A stretch of DNA of 64,000 bases from Dermatemys mawii (taxonomy: Eukaryota; Chordata; Testudines; Dermatemydidae): positions 8,645,615 through 8,709,614 of the forward strand of contig ML677366.1 of assembly GCA_007922305.1 (NCBI GenBank), read 5' to 3'. Of this stretch, positions 9,321-22,240 are shown piece by piece. A program made the position numbers and the translations under genes. Below the pieces are notes generated by a model. That model was not told the DNA's origin, did not search any database, and saw nothing but the letters and a program-made list of their open reading frames with translations. Within the stretch, counting starts at the first letter, position 1, and each line of letters starts with the position of its first letter.

Positions 9321-12080
9321 GGCACTGCAAAGAGAAATCAGGATGTGGGTGAAGTAAACAGGCTTCCACAATCCAGCCCTTGTAATTTCAAAGTCTAGGG
9401 TTAAGCTATGGCCAACATTTTTCTTTCAGCTTTCTACAGGTGTGCACTGTTGCTTTAAGAGCTTGTATTCTTTTAGTGCCTAAGAATCTCTTTCCTCCAC
9501 GCTGCCTCCCACCCTTGAGGTACACTTTGTCACTGAGAGCACTAAACTTTGAAGACCCTTTTCAGGATCAGTGATTACAGTGCTGCTGTTCCCTTGCTTT
9601 GCGGCCTTTTAAAAATAAAATAAAAAACAAAAAACCCAGCAGGATAATCAGGACGTGTTCCTTTTCATCTCTCATAATTTCCTGTTACAGAGTTCATGTC
9701 AAAAATGCTTGATTTCCAACCCCCTCACCCAATTGTAAGCTCTTCAAAGGGAAGAGAATAAAAGTTGGAGCCAGAATTTCTGACCAAATGCTCTGCGGCC
9801 AGGCTCACGCCAGCTTTTGAAGTCCCTCAGCTCACCTCTTGATGCCAGGCAGGCCCCTATGATTACCAACATTGTTAGCCATTTCAAGCTCCGTTTCCAG
9901 GCCTATGTGGACGAGAGCGCAAGGGAGGCCCTTTCATGTCGGGCTCTGCAAGGCTGCTTCAGTGGTTGAAGGATGAAAGTCATCTGTGTTTGTTCTGTCT
10001 GCGGCGAACAACATTTGGCTTCAAAAGGGCAGGATGATGACTTTCTGAAGTGGAGTGGCTCCTGCTCCACACAATCAACACTAATAGCGAAGCGGCGGTC
10101 AGAGCTTTGAGCATTGTGTTTTTGTTTGTTTGTTTACATGGAACTAGAAGTGCGAATAAAATACTTGAAACAGCAGCACTTTTTAATTAAAAAAACCCCT
10201 CACTTTCATAGACCAAAGGCACGGGGTGTGTGGAAGTGGGGGGAAAGAATAGAACCATCGCTCGGGGATTCTGCTACATGCAAAAAATTGTTTATTGTAA
10301 ATAGGCCCAAGTTAGGAGTGTGGTATTGCAGAGGCACAAAGTGGAAGGGGTTGCAGGGTGTCCTTCCCGCCCCACAACGTGTGTGTGCTAGAGGCAGCCA
10401 AACCACAGCCAACTGCCTGCCCTGATCCCAAGGGAGCTCATAGCACAGAAGCAACTCTTGGGGTCCCAAGAGAGACATAGGTATGGTTCTGATCAACCCT
10501 TCTATGCAGTAACTTGTGGGCTGTACCAGGAGTGAGGGGAGAAATATGAGCGACCCCTTTTTGACCCTATGAAGACTTGGTATGTTTTTTACTCTCCCTA
10601 CGTCCTTTATTAAGACTCATTATGTCCTCTCTCAGTCAATGAGCTTTTACCTACGTCCGTTCTTTAGGGAGGCGGAGGGGAGACAGAAAGAAATCCTCTC
10701 CTCTGAATTTCATTTTCTAGGGAATGAAGCCCTGGAAAGTTTTGGCTGATTTCATACTGCAGCAAAGCTGCAGCAGTGAACTTGCTGAGATAAGAGAGCC
10801 CAAAGCAAGTAAATAAAGAAATAAAAAGGAAGTTCTTGTTTTGGTTTCTCATTAGTCATGATATTTAGCCTTTTATCGCAGCACAGTTCACATCCTCCCC
10901 CTAGAAATCCGGTGTTATATATTCTGCACTAATAACAACAACAATGCTAAGAAATGCAAAAGGATGGAATGGGTGGTCAAATGTAGTTCTTGGTCCAGCT
11001 GTGTTTAGTTTTCAGATGCCCATGTGTTCCTTATTAGGCTGTCTTCCAGCCCTTCTCTGCCTCCTTTTCTATTCTTCACAGTCCAAAAATATGAACCAAT
11101 TACAGACCACAGAGTGAGCTATTTACCCCCTCCTGCCTTTACACAGCTATTTCCTGCCTGCTATCAGCAAAGTTAGACAAAGATGACAACAGGCCCAAGG
11201 TTTTCACCATAAATTGAACCATAAGTGGGGACCTGAAAACACCCTAAAGCTGTTACATTTTACGTAAGGAGAAATTTGAAAAGGATTATCCGAGGAAAGC
11301 AATCAGCTCCAGACTGAAATCTATCTCACTGGTGTTTATATGATAAAATAATTGCTTTTTAGGCTTCTATCACAGTTGGAATATGAATCATATGTCTAGA
11401 GGGGTCTCCTGTGGAGGTTCAGGGGCAGAGCCTCCTTCTTCACCGTAGTTGCCTCTCTGGAGGTATGCTTGGGTCTCTGGGCCAAAGAAAACAGTTGTGA
11501 TTGCAGAGTGATAGAGCCAGCCACATGCTGATTCAGAAACCTATAATCTTCTCCCCTCCCCTCAAAAGCAACAAGTCTGTAAAACTCATTCACTTGCCAG
11601 CGGCTGTTTATTCTGTTTAATGGCCACCTATCACCCCTTCACTCATTCCTTTTAGATTTACTAGACAAGCACAAAGCAAATTAGTGCAAAATGCTTTCAG
11701 TCAAGTGTCAGGTGGAATCAGACCTGATGAATACTATACTGCTGGGTTTTATAACTGTAAGAACACTGACAACATTGTCTCCTTCATTTAAAGCTACAAT
11801 GCCTGTTTTCTGAATCGCTTGGAACTCCCCCAAAGTCAAACCTATAACTTTTTTAATGTCTTATTTTAATAAAGACATTTTGACACACCCTGTGATGGAG
11901 CAAGCTGAGAAATCTCAGTGCTGGAATTTTTATGATGTGTTTCAAAAATGTATTCTTCAAAGAAAATATTTAAGTGACACATTGATCTGCTGCAAAGTGT
12001 GGATATGTTCGAAAATAATACCGTGTCTGAACCTTGTAATGTAATATTTATAGTATAAATCTTGCTAACTTGCTATAAAA
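9321..12080. other. repeat-poor unique sequence
   Basis: I recognise no transposon and no gene in this stretch. The frames at 10114-10425 plus and 10206-10496 minus overlap each other and look random. The block at 9780-10110 is compositionally balanced and free of simple repeats (see findings). Confidence 0.45.
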
Positions 12081-15000
12081 ATGATTTTTCAGGGTTGTAC
12101 AGCCACAAACATACAAGGCACAAGGGTGGGTGGGGCTGATTTATTCTTGACCAGAGGGTGTATTTCCCCCTCAACACTAATGCATGGAGTTATGCACGCA
12201 CATCATATGTGCATGTACACGAACATTATGCTCATTGTAAATGTTATGTACATGAACATAACCCCAAGGGATAAATTGCATGGGGTTTTAAGAACGTGCT
12301 TTCACAATCAATAGGAGCCATGTGGCTGAAACCCATACACATCTCTCTGAAAATTAATTGCCCTAAGCCTAAAATGGTTTCTATCAGCATACACTTGGTC
12401 TGATGAGCACGGCTCTGAGTAAAGCGCTGGACTGTGCTGGTTCACATATGGAATGCAGGCCAGTGCAACTTGCTCCTCTGAGTGTATGCGGCCCATGCAA
12501 CAGATATGTGTGGCAAACAGGCCAGGACCACAGAGTGCAAGGATTGTGACCAAACCACCCTTCCCAGAGCGTCAGCACAATGGACAGTCACACTCTGGCC
12601 TTTTCCTGTTACATTAGAAATATTTTAAGCTATTCATTAATTTAGTGCCTCTTCTCTGTAAGCGAAAGCTCGTATAATGTTAGGCTCCATGGAGGTTGCA
12701 TTAAATCATCTACTGTTCCAAAAGCTACAAAGTTCTATATGCCAATCAGCACCGAGGGGCAGGATTTAAATACGCCACTGTGGAAACTCAAATCTTATAA
12801 CACTCGCAATCAACTTGGGCCTGAAATTAGTTCCCCCTTCTCTTCTGTGTAGTCTGAAGTTCAATACAATTTTTGCAAACCCCATGATGCTGTAATGAAC
12901 AGATGACCAGGAAGACTACAAATGTCCCCTAATCCTCACACTATGACAGCTTAGACTGCCAAGTCATCATGAGACAATGCTCTGGACCTTCTGTTTACAA
13001 AGCAAAGCTCTCTGCCGTGCAAGAGAAATGAGATTCTCCAGTAGCTGTTGTAGTAGTATTAACATTTCTATTCTACATGGGCCTCCAGACATTAGAGGGC
13101 AAAATAATCACACAGCAGGTCTTAGGTATCTCTGGCCCTGCATGCCAGAGGAATGCCAAAGGCATCTCTGGCAGGTCAGTGAAAGGCAAGGATCCAGTGG
13201 TGCACAAACCCACTATGGAGGGCACCACTAGTCATGTAATGGGAAACAGTAGCTGCAGGCTCTACCACAGCCTCTGAGCTATAGTAACAATTGCAGGAGG
13301 ACTGCAAAGGTGTTCCCCACATTGCCTCAGGGGTAGAGGGAAGTGTGACAATATCCATTGGTGCCAGTTATGTGGGGGGGATTAACCTTTTCAACGGGGA
13401 TGAGATTTGCCCCAAGTTAAGGGTCAAGTGATACCACTGTGGCTAGAAGCAGTTAACTTTATTCAGAAGAGCTTTTATAATAATATTCTTCCATAATTGA
13501 AGGGAGAGGAAAAGTAGTCCCCTTAATAGATTGCTTCTCCAGCAAGTACAGGGATACTGGTCCTACCGTCGGCTGTGATTTTAAGAATTTTCATAACATG
13601 AATTTAGCAGAGGATATACAGACTCATACAGAAGCTACATAGGAATGACACAATCTCTGAGGCACTCTGATACCATGGTGTTGAGTGTGGTATAAATAAC
13701 TAGCTAGAATGATGGATTCAATCCTTTTATCAAAACCCTTGCAATTCCCATTTAAAGCCAGAGAGAACAATCAAAAATGCAAAGCAATGGTACTTAGACC
13801 AACTGAATTATTATTGTTTAAAATCAGCATAGAGCCATTGGCTCTTGCCAACTGTTTAAATTTCTGATTAATTAGCACAACACTTTGTAGATGAAAATCA
13901 CTATACAAATGCTAAATATAACATTTTTCTCTTTTTTTTTTCAGAAGTTAGTTGGATTTTACAGGAAGTTTGGTTCTTCCTACTTTTATCAAGCACAGTA
14001 TGAGCCTCACAAAAACAAACAAAAATCAATAATGCAATGCAAGGATTGAACAAGAACCTTCGTGGATAAAGGTGTATCCTGTGAACTCTTTTTACCTTAG
14101 AGCTGCTCCAAACCAAAATTGGAAATGTACACAATGGCTTTGGAATGCATACTATTAGTAAGCCAGCTTTCAATATTTGCACTGGTAACTCATACTGATT
14201 GCAATAAGCAGAGGTATATAATGCACATTTTCCCAAATATCCTCACTTATTGAAGGGCTCCCTTAGAAACCTACGGACATTCCCTAGTCCATCCATCTGA
14301 TGTCAGCCAGCAACAGATGCCCAAAATTAATCTGAGTTGGGTTGTATAGTTATCCAACCTCTAAGTCACTTCTGCTTTACTCTGGGCAGTCATTTTCCCT
14401 TACTATATGTACCAGTGATGGACAAGCTTACTTGAAATGGGATTTTGAGAAAGCTCTTTTCTTTCCTTCAAGACGTGTCCAAACTGCCTCCTCCTCCCAA
14501 CCTTCCTTTCAGCCTGTCCTTAGTTCCCTTGCCTTGACCCTGACCAAAACTCTTGCCCTTTAGTGATATCTGACTCAGGGTGCACATGTACATGAAGATG
14601 GGGCACTTGGGGCTTGGCACAGTCCTCTAAGCTATTCCCCACAAGATGGTTTCTCTCTCCTACCACCTTTGAAATAATGGCCAGAGTGGGGCCATATGTT
14701 TTAGGCAGAGTAGGGTACACCGATGGCCGAGTTGAGAGAGTGGGGGTAGGTTAGCAGGGAGCAAGTATGCAGCAAATCTTGCACCCTCAGAAAGACTGAA
14801 GGCTTGTAGAGGATGAGGGAGATGGGCAAGGAGGAAAAAGCAGAAAAGGAGAAACAATATCCAAATATCATACCAAACCTGCACAACCTGCCTTGAACAC
14901 TAGCACACTTCCCTTCAGTCTCCAGCTGACTTTAGCCCACTCTGAGACAGACTTTTCGTCTGAAAAAAGATCTGTTGGGTTCAAGGATTGGGCCATTTTT

Positions 15001-15094
15001 TCGTTTCTCCTATGCCCAGTTCTTTTTCTTTCTATCTATCTATTTAGGGTACTTGGATGGGCCCTATTACCATAGTATTCGACCACCTCACAAC
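12081..15094. other. repeat-poor unique sequence
   Basis: No repeat family or gene recognised. Short frames occur on both strands with no protein-like pattern. The longest, 13901-14236 minus, ends in a polypurine run and is probably chance. Confidence 0.45.
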
Positions 15095-15195
15095 ATTTAA
15101 TGTATTTATTCTCAAAACACCCCTAGAAGGAAAGGGAGTAGCATTAATGTAATTTTTGCAGGTGGAGAACTGAGGCACCCAGAGACTAAGACTCA
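15095..15195 (-). mobile_element. MIR SINE fragment
   Basis: TTTTTGCAGGTGGAGAACTG at 15153 followed by AGGCACCCAGAGACTAAGAC at 15173 is the MIR core on the minus strand (matching 'cagatgaggaaactgaggcacagag'). Confidence 0.75.
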
Positions 15196-15320
15196 GGTCA
15201 TTAAAGGCATTTAGGCATCGCTGCACTCAGCATTGCAATACCTCACTGATTTAGGAGCCATTTCAAAAGGAATTTAGGACCTTAGGAGCCAAATCCCATT
15301 GACAGTCATTTTCCATTTTT
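15196..15320. repeat. palindromic 'ttaggca' repeat
   Basis: AAAGGCATTTAGGCATC near 15202 and GGAATTTAGGACCTTAGG near 15269-15287 flank a TTTAGGAGCC motif repeated at 15250 and 15284. This looks like a decayed inverted-repeat element inserted at the edge of the MIR. Confidence 0.45.
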
Positions 15321-15339
15321 TCTGGGCCAAGCAGAGGCG

Positions 15340-15520
15340 ACATATGTGTGTGTTGGGGGGGCGAGGGAGGTGCAGGGTCATGACCCCAACCCCAATTTGC
15401 TGCTTGGCTTGTACTGAGCATGCTCAGTAACATTGCAAAAGCCAGATGCCCACACTCTGCCCCCCGCCACTATTGGTGGGCCTGGGTCATCTCTGGGGCC
15501 AAGTCTAAAGCTCTCGCACA
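15340..15520. repeat. GC-rich segment of unknown class
   Basis: A GC-rich island in AT-rich surroundings. It contains a run of G/C at 15353-15370 and a perfect 16-bp palindrome, ACTGAGCATGCTCAGT, at 15413-15428. It probably comes from a transposon, but I cannot name it. Confidence 0.35.
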
Positions 15521-16299
15521 ATATCACAATGCGCTAAATCACACATAAGCCATCAGACCATGGGCCACAAGCTCAACCGGTATAAATCAGCAGGGATTCA
15601 CTGAGACAGGTTTAAACCCGCTAAAAGTCTGGACACTCCTGTTGACAAAAACAGCAATATTTTTAAAATGGTGGTACCGAGTTTAATGGAAAAGTTCACC
15701 AAGGAAATCTGTGAAGCTTGCACATCTCAACCATTTAAAGCAATTACCTTCTCTCTTTTCTGCAATTTCATTTCCTACAGGAACTAGTGCAGAGGCTTAT
15801 TGATTCCAGGGGGAACTGAGAACCGTGACATTTAACCCTTCCAGGGGAAAGCCACTAAGAATAACAATTTCACCTACAAATCAAAGTTGCAGAGTTTTCA
15901 TTCATACTGAATAATTCAGACAGATTTAACAAGCCAACTTTAAAAACCAAGTATCAAAACATTGGCTCTTTCAACTTCCCTTATCTTTTTAAGATGTGGT
16001 TAGTATAAACTTAGGATCAGAGCTTCCCATTTGAGGGACCTGTACTGGGACAATAATTTGGCACCCCAGGCCACCTTGTTTGAATCTCTTTCAGTTGGGT
16101 TTGGAGACCTGAAGTTGCCACCTTCAATGACAACATATGTAAAATGAGTTCAGTGGTCTCACTCCAGTAACCATCACATCATAATTGTTATTAACTGTTC
16201 CCTACTTACTGGATGACTCAGCAGAAAAGGATTGCATAGGCCTAGACTCTCATCCTAGACCTACTTTCCCATCCTTTGAGGTGGTCACTCCATCTCACA

Positions 16300-16495
16300 G
16301 TGAGGGGACTCACTCATGGGAGGGCAGAGCCCTTGGGTAGGGCAATCAGAGTGACCGCTCCAGACCCCATGCTTTGGGGAGCCTTACGGGCCGGTGCGAT
16401 AGGCCTGCATGGTCAATCCTGGGAGAGACAAATCCGTCACTTCTGCCCCGGGCCCCACACCTGAGACGGCCCTGCCGGAGGGCATGGGGAACTAT
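16300..16495. repeat. GC-rich insertion, unknown class
   Basis: Composition changes sharply here (CTCCAGACCCCATGCTTTGG at 16358, GCCCCGGGCCCCACACC at 16444). The open frame 16276-16464 plus lies in it and is not protein-like. It may be related to the GC-rich piece at 16798-16890. Confidence 0.35.
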
Positions 16496-16499
16496 GGAA

Positions 16500-16740
16500 T
16501 GTTGCTGTTAGAGTTGCTTGAAATTTTTCATCTTCTGGGGTTTTATTTAAATGAAAAAAGGCATTTTTTGCCAAATCAAAAATGTTCATTTTGGTCAAAA
16601 GCTTCTAAATTTTCAGTTAAAACAACAGAAACTAAAAAAAGTCAATACTTTTTTTTTGAATTTGGTAAAAATGTTTTTTAAAAAGTGCAAAATTGTAACA
16701 AAATCCCTAAATGGTTCAGTTTTTGAAAGACTGAAAATAA
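16500..16740. repeat. A/T-rich 'gaaaatttttc' palindromic repeat
   Basis: Strings of TTTTTCAT, AAATGAAAAAAGG, TTTTGGTCAAAAG and TTTTTGAATTTGG alternate, giving many overlapping weak inverted repeats. I recognise this style as a common dispersed repeat in turtle DNA. A second patch lies at 16955-17120. Confidence 0.5.
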
Positions 16741-16743
16741 TGG

Positions 16744-16797
16744 GAGAGACAAGGTGGGTGACGTATCTTCTTTTATTGGACCAACATCTGTTCTACT
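16744..16797 (+). repeat. dispersed repeat 'gagacaaggtgggtga', fragment
   Basis: GAGACAAGGTGGGTGACGTA followed by TTTTATTGGACCAACATCTG is the start of a repeat whose longer copy lies at 47290-47383. This one breaks off at about 16797, where GC-rich sequence begins. Confidence 0.7.
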
Positions 16798-16890
16798 GTG
16801 GCAACGGTGGCAGCCAGGGCCCCCCCAGGCCCTTTTAAATCACCAGGGCCCCTTTGCCCCCCATTAGCGAGCCTGGTATTATCTCATCCA
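16798..16890. repeat. GC-rich fragment of unknown element
   Basis: CAGGGCCCCCCCAGGCCC and TTTTAAATCACCAGGGCCCC resemble a GC-rich turtle repeat I know only by sequence style. It follows directly on the truncated repeat at 16744. Confidence 0.35.
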
Positions 16891-17514
16891 CCTGTCTCTC
16901 TTATCCTGGGACCAACAGGCCACAACAACATTGAAAGAAATGGGTCATGGTTTCAGTCCTTTTAATGAAAAAAACCCCCCAAACATGACTTTTTTACAGG
17001 AAAAAAGTTTAAAATACCCTTCCCACATTCGTTCACAGAAAAAAATGCCATATTTTGACCCCTTTAGAAAAATTATATAAAATGCCCTTTTGGTTTGGTA
17101 TTGAAAATATGATAGATATTAATAATCCAAAACTGTCATTATTTAAACATATAAGGTCTTCCAATCCTTTAATTAGAAATAATCATTTAATTAATAATAG
17201 ATAATGGTGTAATAAACTCAATATCTGATCATTCCAAAGCTACCATGTGGAATAAATCCTATTCTTGGGTACGCCGATGCAGTTGCATTTGTTGTCAGTA
17301 ACAGACAAGATATTCTGGCTTAGTATATCCTTTTGGAGATTGATTTTGGACAGTAGGATCATACAGAACAAACTAGAGAATGTTGTAGGAATAATAAAAG
17401 ATTGATATTCAAGTATATTGTATAACTGCCAGAAAAATACATACAGAGAATCAAAGAGTGGGTTGCAAGTGGCTCCTTATTTATGTTAGAATTTTACCTG
17501 TTTACCAGACTAAA

Positions 17515-17580
17515 AGTTAGATCCAAAGCTCACTGAAAAGATTTTAGTTGACTTAAATAGGCTTTCAATCAGGCCCCAGA
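17515..17580. repeat. short palindromic dispersed repeat (decayed)
   Basis: GATCCAAAGCTCACTG and AGGCTTTCAATCAGGCCCC are imperfect inverted arms of the same palindrome family as 4640 and 7085. Confidence 0.5.
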
Positions 17581-17854
17581 ACTTTGGCTTAGCCAGGCAT
17601 TTTCTATGCTATTCAAAAGTATGTGCCCTATCTTGTAAGGGAATGGGATTGTTCAACTTATGCATGGCGGAATGAGAGCCAGACAGCATCAATGTGTCAG
17701 GGCCCACCACTTGCATCTTATCACTAAGGTGTTGATGAAGGAGCTGGAAGTACCAAACGGAAGGTAAAAGAACTGGTAATGCTACTGTGGTTAGAACCAC
17801 AAGTCTATGGTATTCCTAAAAGCAAGCAATTTAAATACAAAGTATTCACACCAT

Positions 17855-17932
17855 ACAGTGCCGAGCACAATGTGGTCCTGGTCCATGACCAGAGCTCCTA
17901 GATGCTGCGGCAATACAAATAATAAATAGGGA
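17855..17932 (+). mobile_element. L2-like LINE 3' tail
   Basis: ACAGTGCCGAGCACAATG (17855), then GGTCCTGGTCCATGACCAGAG and GCAATACAAATAATAAATAG form the terminal part of the L2-related family seen more fully at 52590-52772. Confidence 0.7.
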
Positions 17933-18138
17933 CATTCTGGAGAGATATTGAGCTTTTCATATTAATGCTAGGTTGTCAGACTGGTCTCTGCAGCATCAGG
18001 CATCCTTGCCTGAACATATGGGCATCTGTCTGGCAGCTACTTAAATCCTTCACTGCTCATCAGTGCTCTTTGGGAGAACTGGTGGGAGTGAGACTGGCCT
18101 CTTGGCTGGACCCATCCTCCTGGGTCGTTTCATATCAC

Positions 18139-18235
18139 GTCAGACCAAATTCTGCTCTCAGCTATGCAGGCATAAGCATTCCCACCCCAGCGAAGTCTAT
18201 GAGGGAATTAGTCATGTGAAAGTAATTATGGTGGG
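18139..18235. repeat. palindromic 'caaattctgctc' repeat
   Basis: GACCAAATTCTGCTCTCAGC followed by decayed palindromic sequence belongs to the family whose both ends are seen at 39361-39467. Confidence 0.5.
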
Positions 18236-18867
18236 AGATGGTGAGCACTCTCCTGCCCAGCTTTTAGAAACCAAATGGAGGGGAGGCAGCGGAGCAGAGA
18301 CCAAGGGTCAGCCTGAGGCTACTGTTTGGCACAGGGTTCAGATGTTTCCTCCTGACTCTCCTTTGCTGGTAGCCTATCAACTGTTTAATTGCTGTGTTCT
18401 AGAAGGAAGGAAACAACAACTGAATGTGAAGGAATGGAGGGATTTCCTGGTTGGCTATGAAGGCAAAGAGCTCCCTGGAGATTCCTGGTGCCAGCCAAAG
18501 CCTGCTGGAAAAATCTGAAGGAACACAGCAGGGATCTGACCAAAGACTTCTTGGAAAGTTGAAGGAAGCCAAAGTATGACAGCCAACACCAAACTGTGTA
18601 CTGAGGGCTTCAAAGGGCAGGAGGGAAAAGGAAGGAACAGGAGAGTAAGAAAGAACATATATTACCAGACACCTCATGCGCATGTGGAATCATGCTAGTG
18701 GGGATGGGGGAAGAGTTCATTCCCTCCCAGCTTTGTCGGCAAAACTACTTCTTTGGTTACCCCCCATGTCAGTGAGTACAAAACATGGTTCATTATCTTG
18801 ACACGCACTATGTACTGCATTTTTGGCTTTAATGGTGAACCACTGTTTTCTGTTATCTGGTAGGTAG
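18236..18867. other. unassigned; long frame rejected
   Basis: A 151-codon plus frame spans 18063-18518, but it begins inside a repeat-like palindrome, has no recognisable domain and is overlapped by two minus frames. I see no gene or repeat in the rest. Confidence 0.4.
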
Positions 18868-19108
18868 GAAGATTACACTCTGGTGGTTAAACCATTAATT
18901 TGAAGTTCAGGGGGGTTGGATTTTTTCTCCAGTTTTGCCACAGATTTGCTGTATTACTGCAGGTAAATCACTTGGTCTGTTTTCTCTTGTGCAAGACAAT
19001 GATAATAATGTTTACCTCTCAGGGGTGATGTGAGGCTTAGTTAACATTTGTAAAGTGCTTTGACTCAAATGAAAAGTGCTGCAGAAGTATAAAGTATCAT
19101 TAAGCAAC
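18868..19108 (+). mobile_element. MIR SINE, nearly full length
   Basis: The tRNA-like head (GGTGGTTAAACCATTAATTTG at 18881) is followed by TTTTGCCACAGATTTGCTG (18933), the core (GTAAATCACTTGGTCTG at 18963) and a tail GTAAAGTGCTTTGACTC (19051) with a final GTATAAAGTATCATTA. The order of parts is that of MIR, so the copy is nearly complete though much diverged. Confidence 0.8.
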
Positions 19109-21267
19109 TGGCATCCCTTTACTCTCTCTTAGTATCCAAAATGGTTAGCTTCTCGGGTCCCATAGACTCATTCAACAATCTGTTTCTTCACTGCCTATGA
19201 AGTTGCATAGAAAAGTCACCCCTTTCCCATACTATTGAAAACTCATATCAGAAGCCAATAGTGAAAAGGACAAAGATGAGCCCCTCCTCACCTCTGCCAC
19301 TTATTTCCAGATTTCAGGCCTTTGCTGAAGTGTGCTAAAGTTCATTCACTATTACCCAACTGACATGCGTGGCTCAAAAATGATTTCGTTCATTAGTGGT
19401 GCCTTTTCAAAACTGGTCCTTTTTATGCTGCCAAAGAGTATGCACCATAAAGCGGTTGGGAAAAATGCTTTGGCAGACATAAACCAGCCTCAACTGGGAT
19501 GCACTAAATATGTCAAAATGAACTCAGATGGTCCTTTAGCTCAGTAGAAGTGGCATTTTGGTGAAAGGCACATTCCTCTCCTAGCAAGCAAGAATAATGG
19601 CTCAAACACTTAAAGACTCCACCTTATTTCTCCCTTGTGAAACAAAATGTAGATTTTACTACCCAACCATTTAAGTCACTCTGTTTATGGTTAGCATAAT
19701 TTTTACTCTTTCGAACTATATTTCACTTTTAACAGCCTTGAGAGTTTATCCTCTGATGTAGCCAGAGTTTGAAATTTGTTGTATAAAGACATCTAAGAAA
19801 ACCACAAGCCAAAGGCTAGGATTGCTATCCCGGAAGCTTTCAGGACAAGTTTTTGCCATTACCTCTGCAATGCCACCTTTATGCACTCTCCTTGGTCCTC
19901 ATTCTATCCCTTGTACAAATTTGGATAATCCCTCGTTTTGGACAAGAATCACAAAACAATCCAAACAACCCATATACTAAATCTACTGCAAAGTATGATT
20001 TCCTGAACGTTTCAGAGATGAATTACAGACCTAGTCTAATATATGATTTAAAAATAGGAAAAAGAGAGAGAGAGAAGAAAAGATGGCTGACTGCCAGAGT
20101 GTTGTGTTAACTTGATGTGCAGAGGTGATTTTTAATGCTTCAAACATCATTCATGAAATATTATATATGTAATTTGTACTCACAATAACATGCAAGCTCT
20201 CCAAGGAAACATTAAAATAAATAGCTTCTTTAACTCTTTTGTACCTTGATCCTATCTTATTTGGATGAATCAATAAAAGAGGGACATAAGATTGATGGAG
20301 GACAGATCAGTAGGGCAATCATGTACTTTATTACATATTTATGAGTCTGGAAGATCAAAGGATGTTTTTATGCACATAACTTGGCAAATGTGTTTTGCCA
20401 CATTCAGATATATTCCAAGTGACTTTAGCAGGAATGTGAAAGGAGCTGGCACGCTGCCCACAGTGCTATTTGGTAAGACTTTGAATAATGGCATGACTAA
20501 AACCAAAGATAATAAAAAGATGCATGGCAGAATGTTTATACACGCATGCAGCATATACACATACATACATGTTCCTTTATGATGTGAGCATATATGGCAT
20601 GTTATGTACTGCATTTTATATTGAAACACAAACTCAGAAAATAGGGCCCTTATGCACCATACATTTAAGTTACTAGGAGACTTGCATTTTGCTTCAATGG
20701 CTGTCGAATTAGGTCTGTAATGCAAAGAACGGAAAGAAACTGCAGTTGTACAACATTAGGTTACAGATGGCCATGCGCAAAAATCAGGAAATAAAAAAGT
20801 TGGCCTAGTAATATTAACTAACCAGCATCAGTTGAACTGTTACAGCTGCAATGTGTACAACAAGGGGGAGTTGATGTCGCTATGTTGTCTTTAATTTGTT
20901 ATCAGAACTGTCACTTTTCATTTTCCTGAAAAATGCAAAAACCTAATGTTTCATTATCTTAGTTTTACGCATAAAATATGTGTCTTTGCCTTTTTGTATT
21001 GGGGGTAAGGAGGAAAGGAAAGTAGTGGTTGAGCCCTTCCTGTGCATATAAAGATAGAATTTCAATGGACCCAGGCAGGCTTTGGAGGTCCCAGACTCAG
21101 TGAGGTGAAAGGGTTTGGGGATGCTGAATTCCCACCTTCGTGGAAGAAGACTCTCTAAAATCTTATTTCACACCACCATGTGCACACAGTGTAAGAAGCT
21201 TTGCCTACTGGTCATGGACTTTGTTTTGAAATTAATCAGACACATTTTTAATTTTAATAATTAATAC
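19109..21267. other. unique sequence, no gene seen
   Basis: No repeat family recognised beyond simple AG-rich (20055-20080) and CATA-rich (20555-20575) patches. The overlapping frames at 20292-20582 plus and 20339-20725 minus have no protein-like pattern. Confidence 0.45.
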
Positions 21268-22066
21268 CACTCAAGAAAGAGATCGTGGAATCACTGTGGA
21301 TAGTTCTCTGAAAACATCCACTCACTGTGCAGCAGCAGTCAAAAAAGCAAACAGAATGCTGGGAATAATTAAGAAAGGGATAGATAATAGGACAGAAAAT
21401 ATCATGTTGCCTCTATATAAATCCATGGTATGAACACATCTTGAATACTGCATGCAGATGTGGCCACCCCATCTCAAAAAAGATATATTGGAATTGGAAA
21501 AGGTTCAGAAAAGGGCAACAAAAATGATTAGGGATATGGAACGGCTTCCGTATGAGGAGAGATTAATAAGACTAGGACTTTTCAGCTTGGAAAAGAGATA
21601 TGATTGAGGTCTATAAAATCATGACTGGTGTACAGAAAGTAGATAAGGCAGTGTTGTTTACTACTTCTCATAACACAAGAACTAGGGGTCATAAAATGAA
21701 ATTAATAGGTAGCAGGTTTAAAACAAATAAAAAGAAGTAGTTCTTCACACGACAGACAGTCAACCAGTGGAACTCCTTGCCGGGGGATGTTGTGAAAATC
21801 ATGACCATAACAGGGTTAAAAAAAGAACTAGATAAATTCATGGAGGATAAGTCCATCATTGGCCATTAGTTAGGATGGGCAGGAATGGTGTCCCTAGCCT
21901 CTCTTTGCCAGAAGCTGGGAATAAGCGACAGAGGATGGATAACTTGATGATTACCTGTTCTGTTCATTCCCTCTGGGGAACCTGGCACTGGCCACTGTTG
22001 GAAGACAGGATACTGGGCTAGATGGACCTTTGGTCTGACCCAGTAGGGCCGTTCTTATATTCTTAT
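21268..22066 (+). mobile_element. CR1 LINE, 3' ~800 bp
   Basis: Decayed ORF2 C-terminal coding can be read across three frames: residues like GIIKKGIDNRTENIMLPLYK (from about 21363), [16 protein letters not shown] (about 21550) and FKTNKK (about 21718), with stops at 21430 and 21604 and in the KK-stop-FF stretch near 21739. The 3' UTR holds GATGATTACCTGTTCTGTTC and GGACCTTTGGTCTGACCCAG, and the copy ends in the short direct repeat GTTCTTATATTCTTAT at 22051-22066, typical of CR1. The same subfamily occurs at 42563-43063 (minus) and 49191-50325 (plus). Confidence 0.92.
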
Positions 22067-22137
22067 TTAATTTGTTGTCTTGATTACAGGACACAAAACT
22101 CTGCCAGGGACATAGTCATTGTGGTTCCTTAGAAAGG

Positions 22138-22240
22138 ATATACGTTTTGTGATTAAGCCACTGGACTGGGACTCAGAAGATCTGGATTCAAGCCCCATAT
22201 CTGCTACTGACTTCCTGTGTGACCTGGGACAAGTCACTTA
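22138..22240 (+). mobile_element. MIR SINE, 5' half
   Basis: The tRNA-like head (GTGATTAAGCCACTGGACTG at 22149; GATTCAAGCCCC at 22184) runs into TGTGACCTGGGACAAGTCAC (22218). The MIR breaks at 22240 and resumes at 22457 with CTCTGTCTGTGCTTCC. Confidence 0.85.

Noticed and set aside
18063..18518. 151-codon plus frame
   Set aside because: No domain, starts in a palindromic repeat, and is overlapped by frames on the other strand. Chance frame.
20339..20725. 128-codon minus frame
   Set aside because: Cysteine/histidine-rich by composition, but no repeated finger spacing, and it overlaps a plus frame.
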